Assembly: GCA_041396905.1 (NCBI GenBank)
Contig: JAWKXQ010000005.1
Location: 58,889-122,888 of the forward strand
DNA from: JACXVD01 sp020446665
GTDB lineage: Bacteria > Pseudomonadota > Alphaproteobacteria > Sphingomonadales > Sphingomonadaceae
Reading direction: 5' to 3'
Length of the DNA: 64,000 bases
In this document: one piece after another, positions 44,262-52,531 of the stretch
Layout of the letters: each line of letters starts with the position of its first letter
How positions within the stretch are numbered: the first letter of the stretch is position 1
Translations under genes and position numbers: made by a program
The notes under the pieces: generated by a model
Told to the model about the DNA's origin: nothing
The model's database searches: none
What the model saw: the letters and a program-made list of their open reading frames with translations, nothing else

Positions 44262-44861
44262 TTAAAACTTGAAATAGACACCGGCGCTGACGACCCACGG
44301 GTCCAGCTTGTGCTTGGTTTCGAGGGCCAGCGTGCCGCCATCATAGAACTTGGCGCTCGGACGTATGAAATATTTCTTGGCGTCGAGGCTGATGCCCATC
44401 TTCTCGTTGATTTCAACATCCGTACCAGCCTGCAGGGCAAGGCCGATCTGGTTGGACATTTTCACCTTGTCGACGCCCAGTGCGGCTGCGGTGCTGCCCG
44501 GCTTTTCGCCAAAGACGATGAACATTGTCGGGCCAACACCCACATAAGGCTTAACCGGACCGGCATCGAGATGGTACTTCACAGTCACGGTGGCGGGCAG
44601 GATCAGCACATGATCAACCAGCTCTGCACCAGCCAGTGCACCCGTGCCGTTTACGTGATGCTGCGTAAAGCAACAGATTGTTTCAACACCAATTTCCTTG
44701 GTGAGATAATATTCGACAGCCAGCGTGGGCACAACATTGTCATTGGCTTTGGTGTCATAGGGGGCGGTGATGCCAGCCAGCGTGCCGCCAAGGGTGGTGG
44801 TCGTGTCGACCGACTTCACGCTCTTCACTGCGCCATCGGGCAGCACACCGGTGCCGAGAAC
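44262..44861 (-). pseudogene. ompW: ompW, 5' end lost at the IS3-family insertion
   Basis: The leftward frame reads as the C-terminal 200 residues of an OmpW-family beta-barrel. It starts abruptly with VLGTGVLPDGAVKSV at the IS3 boundary and ends in the outer-membrane signal GVYFKF. The signal peptide and first beta-strand are missing, and the sequence on the far side of the IS is a primase gene, not ompW. A GTG at 44846 could start translation but without an export signal. OmpW proteins are small hydrophobic-solute channels often tied to anaerobic control, and the gene adjoins an fnr-type gene. Confidence 0.85.
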
Positions 44862-44926
44862 TGAGGTGGTGCCGGTTTTTCGGACAGGGTGTTAAGCTAC
44901 TCCCGACTTGAAGGATTGGTACGGGA

Positions 44927-45211
44927 ATGAAGACGACGAGAAAGCGCTACAGCGCGGATTTTAAGGCGAAGGTGGCGCTGGAGGCGATCCGGGGCGACCT
45001 GACGCTGGCGGAGCTGGCATCCAAGCATGGCGTCCACCACACGATGATCGCGGCGTGGAAGCGGCAGGCTATCGATGGGATGGCAGGCACGTTCTCCGGG
45101 GGAAGCGATGCGGCCAAGGCTGTCAGCGAGAGCGAGGTGGAGAAGTTGCACGCCAAGATCGGGCAACTGGTGGTGGAGCGAGATTTTTTAGCGAAAGCCT
45201 TCGGTCGATGA
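44927..45211 (+). CDS. IS3-family transposase OrfA
   Basis: A 94-residue helix-turn-helix protein (MKTTRKRYSADFKAKVALEA) with a leucine-zipper-like C-terminal helix, as in IS3 OrfA. Near its end is the slippery heptamer T-TTT-TTA at 45184-45190. It fits the X-XXY-YYZ rule in the reading frame and would allow a -1 shift to make the OrfAB transposase. Its stop codon TGA overlaps the ATG of the downstream frame. Confidence 0.92.
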   Translation: MKTTRKRYSADFKAKVALEAIRGDLTLAELASKHGVHHTMIAAWKRQAIDGMAGTFSGGSDAAKAVSESEVEKLHAKIGQLVVERDFLAKAFGR

Positions 45212-46098
45212 GCGTGGACCGGAGGCGGGCGATGGTCGAACCTGCTCACGATCGCCTGTCGATCACGGCGCAGTGCCGTCTGCTGCGGATCAGCCGTTCG
45301 TCCTATTACTACGCCCCGGTGCCGGAAACGGACGAGACGCTGGCACTGATGACGGTGATCGACGAGACCTTCATGGAGTGCCCGTGGTATGGCAGCCGCC
45401 AGATGACGCGGCACCTGCGGCGTGCAGGCCATGAGGTCGGTCGCCGGCGGGCACGACGGCTGATGACGAAGATGGGCCTGACGCCGATCTACCAACGGCC
45501 GCGCACGAGCGATCCCCATCCGCAGCACCGGGTCTATCCATACTTGCTGCGCAAGCTGGCGATCGAGCGGCCCAACCACGTCTGGTGCGCCGACGTGACC
45601 TACATCCCGATGCGGCGCGGCTTCCTGTACCTGGTGGCGATCATGGACTGGGCGACCCGCAAGGTCCTGGCCTGGCGGCTGTCGAACACGATGGACGCTG
45701 GCTTCTGTGTCGCGGCGCTTGAGGAGGCGCTGGCCCGTTATGGTCGGCCCGAGATCTTCAACACGGACCAGGGCAGTCAGTTTACGTCGCAAGCCTTCAC
45801 CAGCGTGCTGCGCGATGCCGATGTCCGCATCAGCATGGATGGCCGGGGCCGGTGGATGGACAACGTCTTCATCGAACGCCTCTGGCGATCCCTGAAGTAT
45901 GAGTGCGTCTACCTCCACGCTTTCGAGACCGGATCGGAGCTGAAGGCTGGTCTTGGCCGATGGATCACCTATTACAACACTCAGCGTCCGCACTCGGGCC
46001 TGGCCGGGAGAACCCCGGTCGAGGCCTATCGGCGGATCGGGCAATCAGATCATGGGGGGCATGCCCCCCATGATCTGATGATCAAACAGGCGGCATGA
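45208..46098 (+). CDS. IS3-family transposase OrfB (DDE integrase domain)
   Basis: The frame from ATG 45208 gives 296 residues, and it is open upstream so that it can be fused to OrfA by a -1 shift. It has an HTH_21-like region (YGSRQMTRHLRRAGHEVGRR) and an rve integrase core. The DDE residues can be followed in WCADVTYIP, FNTDQGSQFTS and DNVFIERLWRSLKYE. The frame is intact, so the element may still be active. Confidence 0.92.
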   Translation: MSVDRRRAMVEPAHDRLSITAQCRLLRISRSSYYYAPVPETDETLALMTVIDETFMECPWYGSRQMTRHLRRAGHEVGRRRARRLMTKMGLTPIYQRPRTSDPHPQHRVYPYLLRKLAIERPNHVWCADVTYIPMRRGFLYLVAIMDWATRKVLAWRLSNTMDAGFCVAALEEALARYGRPEIFNTDQGSQFTSQAFTSVLRDADVRISMDGRGRWMDNVFIERLWRSLKYECVYLHAFETGSELKAGLGRWITYYNTQRPHSGLAGRTPVEAYRRIGQSDHGGHAPHDLMIKQAA

Positions 46099-47729
46099 AC
46101 GACATCCGGGATTAGCTTAACTCAGCCGCCAAACTGTCCAAGAAGGCGGGACCACCTCACACCATGCGTAGAAATCAGTCCAATATGCAGCTTCCCGTCG
46201 CTCGGCTGGCGTGTCAATGACGAAGAAGCGACGGTCCGCTTTCTCAATGAATATCGGTGCATCCAAGTTCGATAGGAAAACGAAGTTGGCGTAGTTTGGG
46301 ACTTCCCTTTGTGCCCTGTGCTTGATGTTAATCACGGCAGTGTCGCAGGTGATAAGAGCCTTCAAGCGATTGTAGACGTTAATCCCGCTGCCAAGGTTCA
46401 ATTCCTCCAACACGACCAAAAGGGTGTTTTCGAGATAGGACTGGAACGCGCTGTCCATCTCCTCGGAATTGGTCAGGCGAGTGTTCTCAAAACCTAGGAT
46501 TTTACGCCAAATGTCGATCAGCGTGCTCTTGCCGACACCGTGCTCCTTCGATTGGAGCAGCAATGCGTAACTCAGTTTCTGACCGGGATTGGCAATCGTC
46601 CACGCAATCATTTGCACGAGGTGATCCCGCTCGAACTTGTCAGGCACAAGGTATTCGAGAAACTCGGTAAGCGGGGTCCAATCGCCTTCGACCGCTTCAA
46701 TCGCAGGCACACGATATGTGTTGAAGAAGCTTTCGCCCTTGTAGGACATGATGCCTGTCGGCTGACTTGGCTCAAAGACGAAGTCCAAAACCTTATCGAT
46801 CAGGCCTGCACTTGTGAGGAAACTTGCGAAGGTCCCTTTGACGTTGGGCTTCATGTCCGCGAATTGGCGGGAGAAGGCTTCAGGCTTCAATTCCTGTTTG
46901 GTCCTGGGCGACCAGAAGCGGTCTGGCGTAGCGACATACAACCATTGGCGAGCGACCGTCAGCCAATCCGTAGGAGTCAATTTGCCGCGATTCCATGCGC
47001 TTTCTAGCGTCGCGTCAATCTCGTTCCCGCTCAGTCCTATTGCCAAAGCCTCCGGTCGAAGGGTTTCAGCAACGATAGCCCAATCCAGCTCAAGAGCAGC
47101 CGTATGGTTGGCAAGTGCTACAGCAACACGGAACAGAGTGTCGTTGCGTTCGCCCTCCTTCGCCTCTCGAAGAACGGCAACCCCATCGGTAATCTGGCGA
47201 TTGAACCAGTAGCTGAATTTTCCGGCTTCTAGATACTTCGCACAGCCTGATTGCTTGGTAATCTCGTTCGACGAAGATTGCTGTCTCAGCAAGTCCAGCA
47301 CTGTGGCTGGAAGCTCGGCAATGTCACACTCGGTTGGTGAAACCTCCCATTCATAGAAGCAGCCACTAGGATGAAGCGATCCGGCGCCGACAATGTAGCC
47401 GCCTTCGCCACGCACATCTAGTTCAACGCCTTGCAAGCGCACCTTGTTACGCAGCTCAAATGGCGGGTTTCGAAACAGGTAGTGGCGACCCTTGGCTGTT
47501 CGCACCGTAGGTGTGACGGGTAGGTCTAGTCCGTCCACCAGTGTTTGCGCTTCTTGGCTATCCACATCGAGGACAAATAGATTGCTGACTGCGCCTGTTA
47601 CAATGGCAACATTCGCCTCTGCGCCTTGCCAATCCTCGATCTGCTGCTCGGTTGGTCGCTCAGACTGAAAGTGTTTCCAAGGCATGTTCGCCTTCTTCTG
47701 CCCTCGCGGCAAGATGAAGACTGACAATC

Positions 47730-47960
47730 CTAGGCCTTGTTGACAAAAGACTTCAGCCATAAGCGGATGCTTGCGAGGTTGAGGAAGCTGGCGAAGGACA
47801 ACGCTGTCTTGTCGTATCGGGTTGCGATCCGTCGGGATTGCTTGAGCTTGTTGAACATGCGCTCGATGCGATTGCGGTCCTTGTAGCGGCGATAGTCGGG
47901 ATGCTCAGGAACCTTGCGGTTCGAGCGGGGCGGAATGATCGGCAGAATGCCCTGGATCAA
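47730..47960 (-). CDS. IS5-family transposase, C-terminal frame
   Basis: A 76-codon frame, continuing the DDE domain as GILPIIPPRSNRKVPEHPDY and RNRIERMFNKLKQSRRIATR, which holds the final glutamate of the catalytic triad. It is produced only by frameshift from the N-terminal frame. Its stop codon TAG lies across the end of the element and the TA duplication. Confidence 0.85.
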   Translation of the reverse strand: MIQGILPIIPPRSNRKVPEHPDYRRYKDRNRIERMFNKLKQSRRIATRYDKTALSFASFLNLASIRLWLKSFVNKA

Positions 47961-48582
47961 CAGGCTTTCACGGAAGCGATCCTCGTCATAGCCCTTGTCC
48001 GCGAGCAGCGCCTTGGTGCGGTAACCGGGATCGCCATCAACGGCCCGGCAGCGGTGTAATCGGATGCCTCGCCGCCGGTCAGGACGAAGCAGAGAGGGCG
48101 TCCCTGATTGTCACATCGGGCGTGGATCTTGCTCGTAAAGCCGCCGCGTGATCGACCAAAAGCCTCCTTATGAGTCCCCCTTGCGCCGGCGGCCTGCGAA
48201 TGGCCCCGGACGCTCGTGCTGTCGATCATATGCTGCCAATCATCGGTCAGTCCGAGATCGACCAGCGTTTGCAGCATGGCATCCCAGACACCCTGCTCGG
48301 CCCATCGTCGGAACCGGACATAGACCGAGTTCCACTTGCCGTATCGCTCATGCATGTCGCGCCAGGGGCAGCCGACCCGCAGGACATGGAGCATTCCATT
48401 GAGAAAACGCCGATTATCGCCCGCTGGCCGCGCCCAGCGCCCCCGCTCGGACGGCAGCAACGGTCCGATCACTTCCCATTCTTCGTCCGACAAATCCGCG
48501 CGCCATAGCTGCCCCCAAAAGTAGCCTTGAATCAGCCGATCGCGATTTTGGGAATCCCTACCGAGCTTTTGTCAACAGGTCC
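47733..48582 (-). mobile_element. IS5-family (IS427-like) insertion sequence
   Basis: The element is 850 bases long. Its ends are inverted: GGCCTTGTTGACAAAAG at 47733 and, on the other strand, GGACCTGTTGACAAAAG from 48582. It is flanked by a TA duplication within a CTAG target, as is usual for this group. Removing it and one TA restores the primase reading frame. It encodes a transposase in two overlapping frames. Confidence 0.9.
47957..48493 (-). CDS. IS5-family transposase, N-terminal frame
   Basis: A 178-codon frame beginning MSDEEWEVIGPLLPSERGRW, the IS5-type DUF4096 domain, followed by the start of the DDE domain (MIDSTSVRGHSQAAG, GGFTSKIHARCD). Its last 20 or so residues are out of frame compared with relatives. 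A -1 shift near CACCAAGG (about 48020-48027) would continue into the second frame. Two-frame transposases are normal for this IS group, but no long A-run slippery site is visible, so inactivation is possible. Confidence 0.88.
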   Translation of the reverse strand: MSDEEWEVIGPLLPSERGRWARPAGDNRRFLNGMLHVLRVGCPWRDMHERYGKWNSVYVRFRRWAEQGVWDAMLQTLVDLGLTDDWQHMIDSTSVRGHSQAAGARGTHKEAFGRSRGGFTSKIHARCDNQGRPLCFVLTGGEASDYTAAGPLMAIPVTAPRRCSRTRAMTRIASVKAC

Positions 48583-48645
48583 TAGGTCGTAAAGCGCCTG
48601 AAAATCGGGCAGGGTTTCAGTAGATTTTGTATTCGGCTTTCCCAT

Positions 48646-48881
48646 GTCATTTCTCCTTGTGTTGGGGCAAAAAACCGAATGGTTGTGCGAACCCCAGAGG
48701 CTCTTGAGATCGGAGATCGAGAGCGGAGAAAAAGGATGAGAAAATTCGAGATTAGATCAGACAAGATGGAAGCCATGCAAACTCCGACTTGTCGCCACTG
48801 CAAATAGACGTGCCAACCTGAATCGAACCTGAGAAACCGATTCACGCCCGATTCATGTTGATTTGTTAATCTCGCGTTCAT
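48646..48881. other. Gap between primase start and integrase
   Basis: This 236-base stretch is more A+T-rich than the chromosome around it, as is the rest of the element. It probably holds the primase promoter. No excisionase gene, direct repeat array or RNA gene was recognised. Confidence 0.3.
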
Positions 48882-49877
48882 CTAATTGGCGAGCAGTTGA
48901 TCCATTCTCCTTCTGACCACGTCAGGAGAGAGATGGGTATATCGGAACAGCATTCGAGGGTCTTTGTGACCCGAAATTAACGCCACTTCTGGAATGTTTA
49001 GGCCAAGTTCGAACACTCGAGAGATCGCCTCATGTCGAAGGTCGTGGAACCGCAAATCATGTATGTCTGCCCTTTGCTTTGCTCGTTTCCATGCGGCCTT
49101 CAGAGCATCCACAGTCAAGTCGAATACGCAATCGCCGCATCGGTCCACCTCCTGTAGAATTGTTGCCGCCTTTGCAGACAATGGAATTGTGCGGGGCGTA
49201 TCCGTTTTGGTTTGTGCAATGTGCGCGGAGCGTTGCTCAAGATTGATGTTCTCCCATCGCAGCGAGAGGATTTCGCCTCTCCGCATGGCGGTCTCAAGTG
49301 CGAATTGAACGACCAATCTAACCTGAGCGTTTCGACATGCTGCCAAGGCTTGCTCCAATCGCACTTGCTCGGCTGGAGATAGGCGTCGGCTCCTTTGGTC
49401 TCTCACCTTTGGATGACTGACATCCTCAGTGGGATTGCCTCCAAGATAGATACCCCACTGCTTCTGCGCGGTATCGAATACATGGTGCAGTAGAGAAAGC
49501 TCTCGCCGAACTGTTCCGGGCTTCGCCTCTTGCAGGCGGTCATCACGATACGCCGACACAGCGGCTGGGGAGACCTGACCAATGGATAGCGAGCAAATTG
49601 GATGGCGTTGCATCTTGGTTAGTCGCAGATGCTCGCTCTCGCAGCTCCGCTTATTTGGCGTGATAGAGGTCTTATATCTCTCAATCAGTTCTCCCAAGGT
49701 GGACTGCAACACCTCTGGCCTCACGCGAGACGCTTGCCTTGTGTCGATTTTCGTTTCCTGCTCTCTCGCCCATGTTTCAGCTTCGGATTTGCTTGCAAAG
49801 CTACGGTAGCGAGGGGTGAAGCCCTTGCGCCTAACTTGCACAAACCAACTGTCTTTCCGCTTCGAAATTGTAGCCAT
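48882..49877 (-). CDS. Tyrosine recombinase (integrase) of the tRNA-Pro element
   Basis: A 331-residue phage-type integrase. It has an Arm-binding N-terminus (MATISKRKDSWFVQVRRKG), a SAM-like core-binding domain from about residue 60, and the catalytic residues: Arg in ETAMRRGEILSLRWENI, the box HDLRHEAISRVFE, His in ISGHKDP, and Tyr in RMLFRYTHLS. It is encoded 124 bases from the 3' end of tRNA-Pro and points away from it. This is the usual layout for an element integrated into that tRNA gene. The gene is intact. Confidence 0.93.
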   Translation of the reverse strand: MATISKRKDSWFVQVRRKGFTPRYRSFASKSEAETWAREQETKIDTRQASRVRPEVLQSTLGELIERYKTSITPNKRSCESEHLRLTKMQRHPICSLSIGQVSPAAVSAYRDDRLQEAKPGTVRRELSLLHHVFDTAQKQWGIYLGGNPTEDVSHPKVRDQRSRRLSPAEQVRLEQALAACRNAQVRLVVQFALETAMRRGEILSLRWENINLEQRSAHIAQTKTDTPRTIPLSAKAATILQEVDRCGDCVFDLTVDALKAAWKRAKQRADIHDLRFHDLRHEAISRVFELGLNIPEVALISGHKDPRMLFRYTHLSPDVVRRRMDQLLAN

Positions 49878-50001
49878 TCTTCGCCTCGCTGTGTCACCAG
49901 TGTGTCAGCAGCGAACCAAAAGGCTTGTGGCGTGACCCAACGCTTCACCGGCAATCGCAGGCAAAACGCTGAAGTTACGCTGGAAATCTAGGCTGTATCG
50001 T

Positions 50002-50078
50002 TGGTCGGGGAGAGAGGATCTGAACCTCCGGCCCCTGCCTCCCGAAGACAGTGCTCTACCAGGCTGAGCTACTCCCCG
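50002..50078 (-). tRNA. tRNA-Pro (anticodon CGG)
   Basis: The leftward strand folds as a complete cloverleaf: acceptor arms CGGGGAG/CTCCCCG, D-arm with AGCTCAGCCTGGTAGAGC, anticodon stem CTGTC/GGCAG around loop TTCGGGA with anticodon CGG, and T-arm GGTTCAGATCC. The 3' CCA is encoded at 50002-50004. Its 3' end faces the integrase gene, so it is the likely attachment site. No second copy of its 3' end was found in the window. Confidence 0.95.
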
Positions 50079-50179
50079 ACCGGATGCGTGCCCCGAGTTC
50101 ACGGGGCGAGGCAGAGGCGGCCCTATAGGGGGGCAAGGCCGGGGTGGCAAGCGGGCAATTTCAGGTGTAGCCAAACAAT

Positions 50180-51136
50180 ATGACGAGTGTCCTCCTGCAA
50201 AGCGATTCCGCCACCCCGCGCCATCAAGAATGGCAGTATCTCGACCTGATGCGCGCTATCTGGGAAGGCGGCAGCGAACGGCGCGACCGCACCGGCGTGG
50301 GGACTCGCTCCATTTTCGGGGCGACTTTGCGATTCGATCTGGCCGGCGGCCGCATGCCGCTGCTCACTACCAAGCGGGTCTATTGGAAGACCGCCACGCG
50401 CGAAATGCTGTGGTTCCTCACTGGCAACACCAATATCCGCCCGCTGGTGCTGCAGGGGGTGAAGATCTGGAACGAATGGCCTCATGCTCACTATGTGAAG
50501 GCAACCGGGGAGGATATTGCGCTGGAGGATTTCGTCCAGCGGATTGCCGAGGACGAGGCCTTTGCCGAACGCTGGGGCGATCTCGGCCCGGTCTATGGCA
50601 AGCAATGGGTGGACTGGCCTACTTATCGGTATCGCAAGGATGGGACATACGAGCCCGGCCCTGGCATCAATCAGGTGGCCGAAGTGGTGGAAAGCCTGAA
50701 GACCAATCCCGGCAGCCGTCGCCATATCATCGAAGGGTGGAACGTGGCGCAGCTTGATCAGATGGCGCTGCCGCCGTGCCACAAGACCTACCAGTTCCAC
50801 GTTGCCGATGGTCGGCTGAATGGCCTGCTGTACCAGCGCAGCTGCGATGTCGCGCTGGGCCTGCCTTTCAACCTGTGGTCAGCGGCGCTGCTCCAGCGGA
50901 TGATTGCGCAGCAGGTCGGGCTGGAGCCGGGGGAGTTCGTGTGGATGGGCGGCGATGTGCACCTCTATCTCAACCATGGCGAACTGGTGGAAGAACAGTT
51001 GAGTCGGGAACCGTCTGGCGCGCCGACGCTTGAGATAATCAGGACCCCGCCAACGATATTTGATTACACGATAGAGGACTTTGAAGTTCGTGATTATGCG
51101 CCGCAGGGGGCTTTGACAGCACCGATTGCGGTTTAG
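50180..51136 (+). CDS. thyA: Thymidylate synthase
   Basis: A 318-residue enzyme of the folate-dependent ThyA type. The catalytic cysteine is in ALPPCHKTYQFHV near residue 200. Other conserved parts are RDRTGVGTRS near residue 36, LWFLTGNTNI and RSCDVALGLPFN. It methylates dUMP to dTMP with methylenetetrahydrofolate. It begins about 100 bases upstream-to-upstream from tRNA-Pro, in the opposite direction, and marks the return to core chromosome after the integrated element. No dihydrofolate reductase gene follows directly. Confidence 0.96.
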   Translation: MTSVLLQSDSATPRHQEWQYLDLMRAIWEGGSERRDRTGVGTRSIFGATLRFDLAGGRMPLLTTKRVYWKTATREMLWFLTGNTNIRPLVLQGVKIWNEWPHAHYVKATGEDIALEDFVQRIAEDEAFAERWGDLGPVYGKQWVDWPTYRYRKDGTYEPGPGINQVAEVVESLKTNPGSRRHIIEGWNVAQLDQMALPPCHKTYQFHVADGRLNGLLYQRSCDVALGLPFNLWSAALLQRMIAQQVGLEPGEFVWMGGDVHLYLNHGELVEEQLSREPSGAPTLEIIRTPPTIFDYTIEDFEVRDYAPQGALTAPIAV

Positions 51137-51226
51137 TCCGCACTGCTTGACCCTTGCGCGTCTTTGAAATAATATAACGCAATCGTAAAACATTGCGTCT
51201 GTGTTTCACGCACAAAGGGAGAGCTC

Positions 51227-52531
51227 ATGATGGGCAAAGGCCCTCAGACCGGCTCGGCAGGCAGTAACGGATTTGGCAGCAACAAACCTGCCCTGTCACT
51301 GCATGTGCCTGAACCGAATTTCCGGCCCGGTGACGAGGTCGATTTTTCACATCTTCGGATCAGTGAGGCAGGCCAGCAGCCGCGCCCGGATGAGACCTGC
51401 GAAGCGAGCGAAACCAATCCGCTGACCACGGATCTGGTTCGCGTGCTGGGTGATGACAATCAGGCGCATGGGCCCTGGAATCCCAATCTTGATCCTGACA
51501 CTTTGCGGCTGATGCTGCGCAATATGGCGCTGGTGCGTGCGCTTGACGAGCGCATGTATCGCGGCCAGCGGCAGGGCAAGACCAGCTTCTACATGAAGTG
51601 CAAGGGCGAAGAGGCGACCAGCGTGGCCGCCGCCATGGCACTGGCGAGCGATGACATGGTCTTCCCCAGCTATCGCCAGCAAGGCATATTGATCACGCGC
51701 GGCTATCCGCTGGTGGAGATGATCAACCAGATCTATTCCAATCGCGGTGACAAGCTGAAGGGCCGCCAACTGCCCATCATGTATTCCAGCCGCGCGCACA
51801 GCTTCTTCACCATCAGCGGCAATCTTGCGACGCAGCTGCCGCAGGCGGTGGGCTGGGCAATGGCCAGCGCGATCCGCCATGACAGCCGCATTGCCGCAGC
51901 GTGGGTGGGCGAAGGCTCCACCGCAGAGGGGGACTTCCACTCCGCCTGTACATTCGCGTCGGTCTATAATGCGCCGGTGATCCTGAACGTGATCAACAAC
52001 CAATGGGCGATCAGCAGCTTCAGCGGCTTTGCCGGGGGTGAGCGCACGACCTTTGCCGCGCGCGCCGTGGGCTATGGCATGGCCGGTCTGCGGGTGGACG
52101 GAAATGACGCGCTGGCGGTCTTTGCCGCGCAGCGTTGGGCCGCCAATCGCGCGCGGTCCAATGCCGGGCCGACGCTGATTGAATATTTCACCTATCGTGC
52201 AGAAGGGCATTCCACTTCGGATGATCCCACTGCCTATCGCAGCGCCCAGGAATGCGAGGAATGGCCGCTGGGCGATCCGATCCGGCGGCTCAAGCGCCAT
52301 CTGATCGAGATCGGTGAATGGTCGATGGAACAGCAGGAAGAGATGGATCTCGCCTGCGCTGAACAGGTCAAGGCGGCAACCAAGGAAGCGGAAAAGAACG
52401 GCATCCTGGGTCACGGCCTGCATCACCCGTTCCACACCATGTTCGAAGACGTGTTCGAAGAATTACCGTGGCACCTTGAGGAACAGGCCGCGCAAGCGAT
52501 CCGCGAAAGGAAGATCAAATGGCCGGATTGA
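51227..52531 (+). CDS. bkdA1: Branched-chain 2-oxoacid dehydrogenase E1 subunit alpha
   Basis: A 434-residue thiamine-pyrophosphate enzyme subunit. The TPP/Mg motif runs from VGEGSTAEGDFHSA near residue 225 to NVINNQW. The N-terminal extension and RGQRQGKTSFYMKCKGEEAT are characteristic of 2-oxoisovalerate E1-alpha rather than pyruvate dehydrogenase. With E1-beta it decarboxylates the 2-oxoacids of valine, leucine and isoleucine. AAAGGGAGAG lies upstream of the start. Its end overlaps bkdA2 by 13 bases. Confidence 0.91.
   Translation: MMGKGPQTGSAGSNGFGSNKPALSLHVPEPNFRPGDEVDFSHLRISEAGQQPRPDETCEASETNPLTTDLVRVLGDDNQAHGPWNPNLDPDTLRLMLRNMALVRALDERMYRGQRQGKTSFYMKCKGEEATSVAAAMALASDDMVFPSYRQQGILITRGYPLVEMINQIYSNRGDKLKGRQLPIMYSSRAHSFFTISGNLATQLPQAVGWAMASAIRHDSRIAAAWVGEGSTAEGDFHSACTFASVYNAPVILNVINNQWAISSFSGFAGGERTTFAARAVGYGMAGLRVDGNDALAVFAAQRWAANRARSNAGPTLIEYFTYRAEGHSTSDDPTAYRSAQECEEWPLGDPIRRLKRHLIEIGEWSMEQQEEMDLACAEQVKAATKEAEKNGILGHGLHHPFHTMFEDVFEELPWHLEEQAAQAIRERKIKWPD

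Larger units (their letters stand above)
44862..46159 (+). mobile_element. IS3-family insertion sequence
   Basis: The element is 1,298 bases long with imperfect 26-base terminal inverted repeats. The left end begins TGAGGTGGTGCCGGTTTTTC at 44862 and runs to 44887; the right end at 46134-46159 ends GGGACCACCTCA. About 20 of the 26 positions match. It carries orfA and orfB in the usual overlapping arrangement. The bases flanking the ends (GAAC on the left, CACC on the right) do not match, so no target duplication is seen. This fits a deletion or recombination after insertion, because both neighbours are cut genes. Confidence 0.9.
46160..48645 (-). pseudogene. Primase-polymerase/helicase gene of an integrated element, broken by IS5 and cut by IS3
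   Basis: Read leftward, the gene starts at the ATG at 48645 behind AAGGAG. Joining 48645-48583 to 47732-46160 across the IS5-family element, with one copy of the TA duplication removed, restores a continuous frame: MGKPNTKSTETLPDFQALYD, then LGLSVFILPRGQKK. The N-terminal part is a prim-pol domain (FVLDVDS, GRHYLF). The C-terminal half has a helicase P-loop (SKEHGVGKSTLIDIW) and VVLEELN. The 3' end is lost at the IS3 border, where the frame runs into IS sequence. Such proteins replicate phage-like or satellite elements. Confidence 0.82.

Noticed and set aside
48582..48881. Leftward 99-codon frame between the IS5 element and the integrase
   Set aside because: It overlaps the restored primase start in another frame, ends at the IS border and has no recognisable domain.
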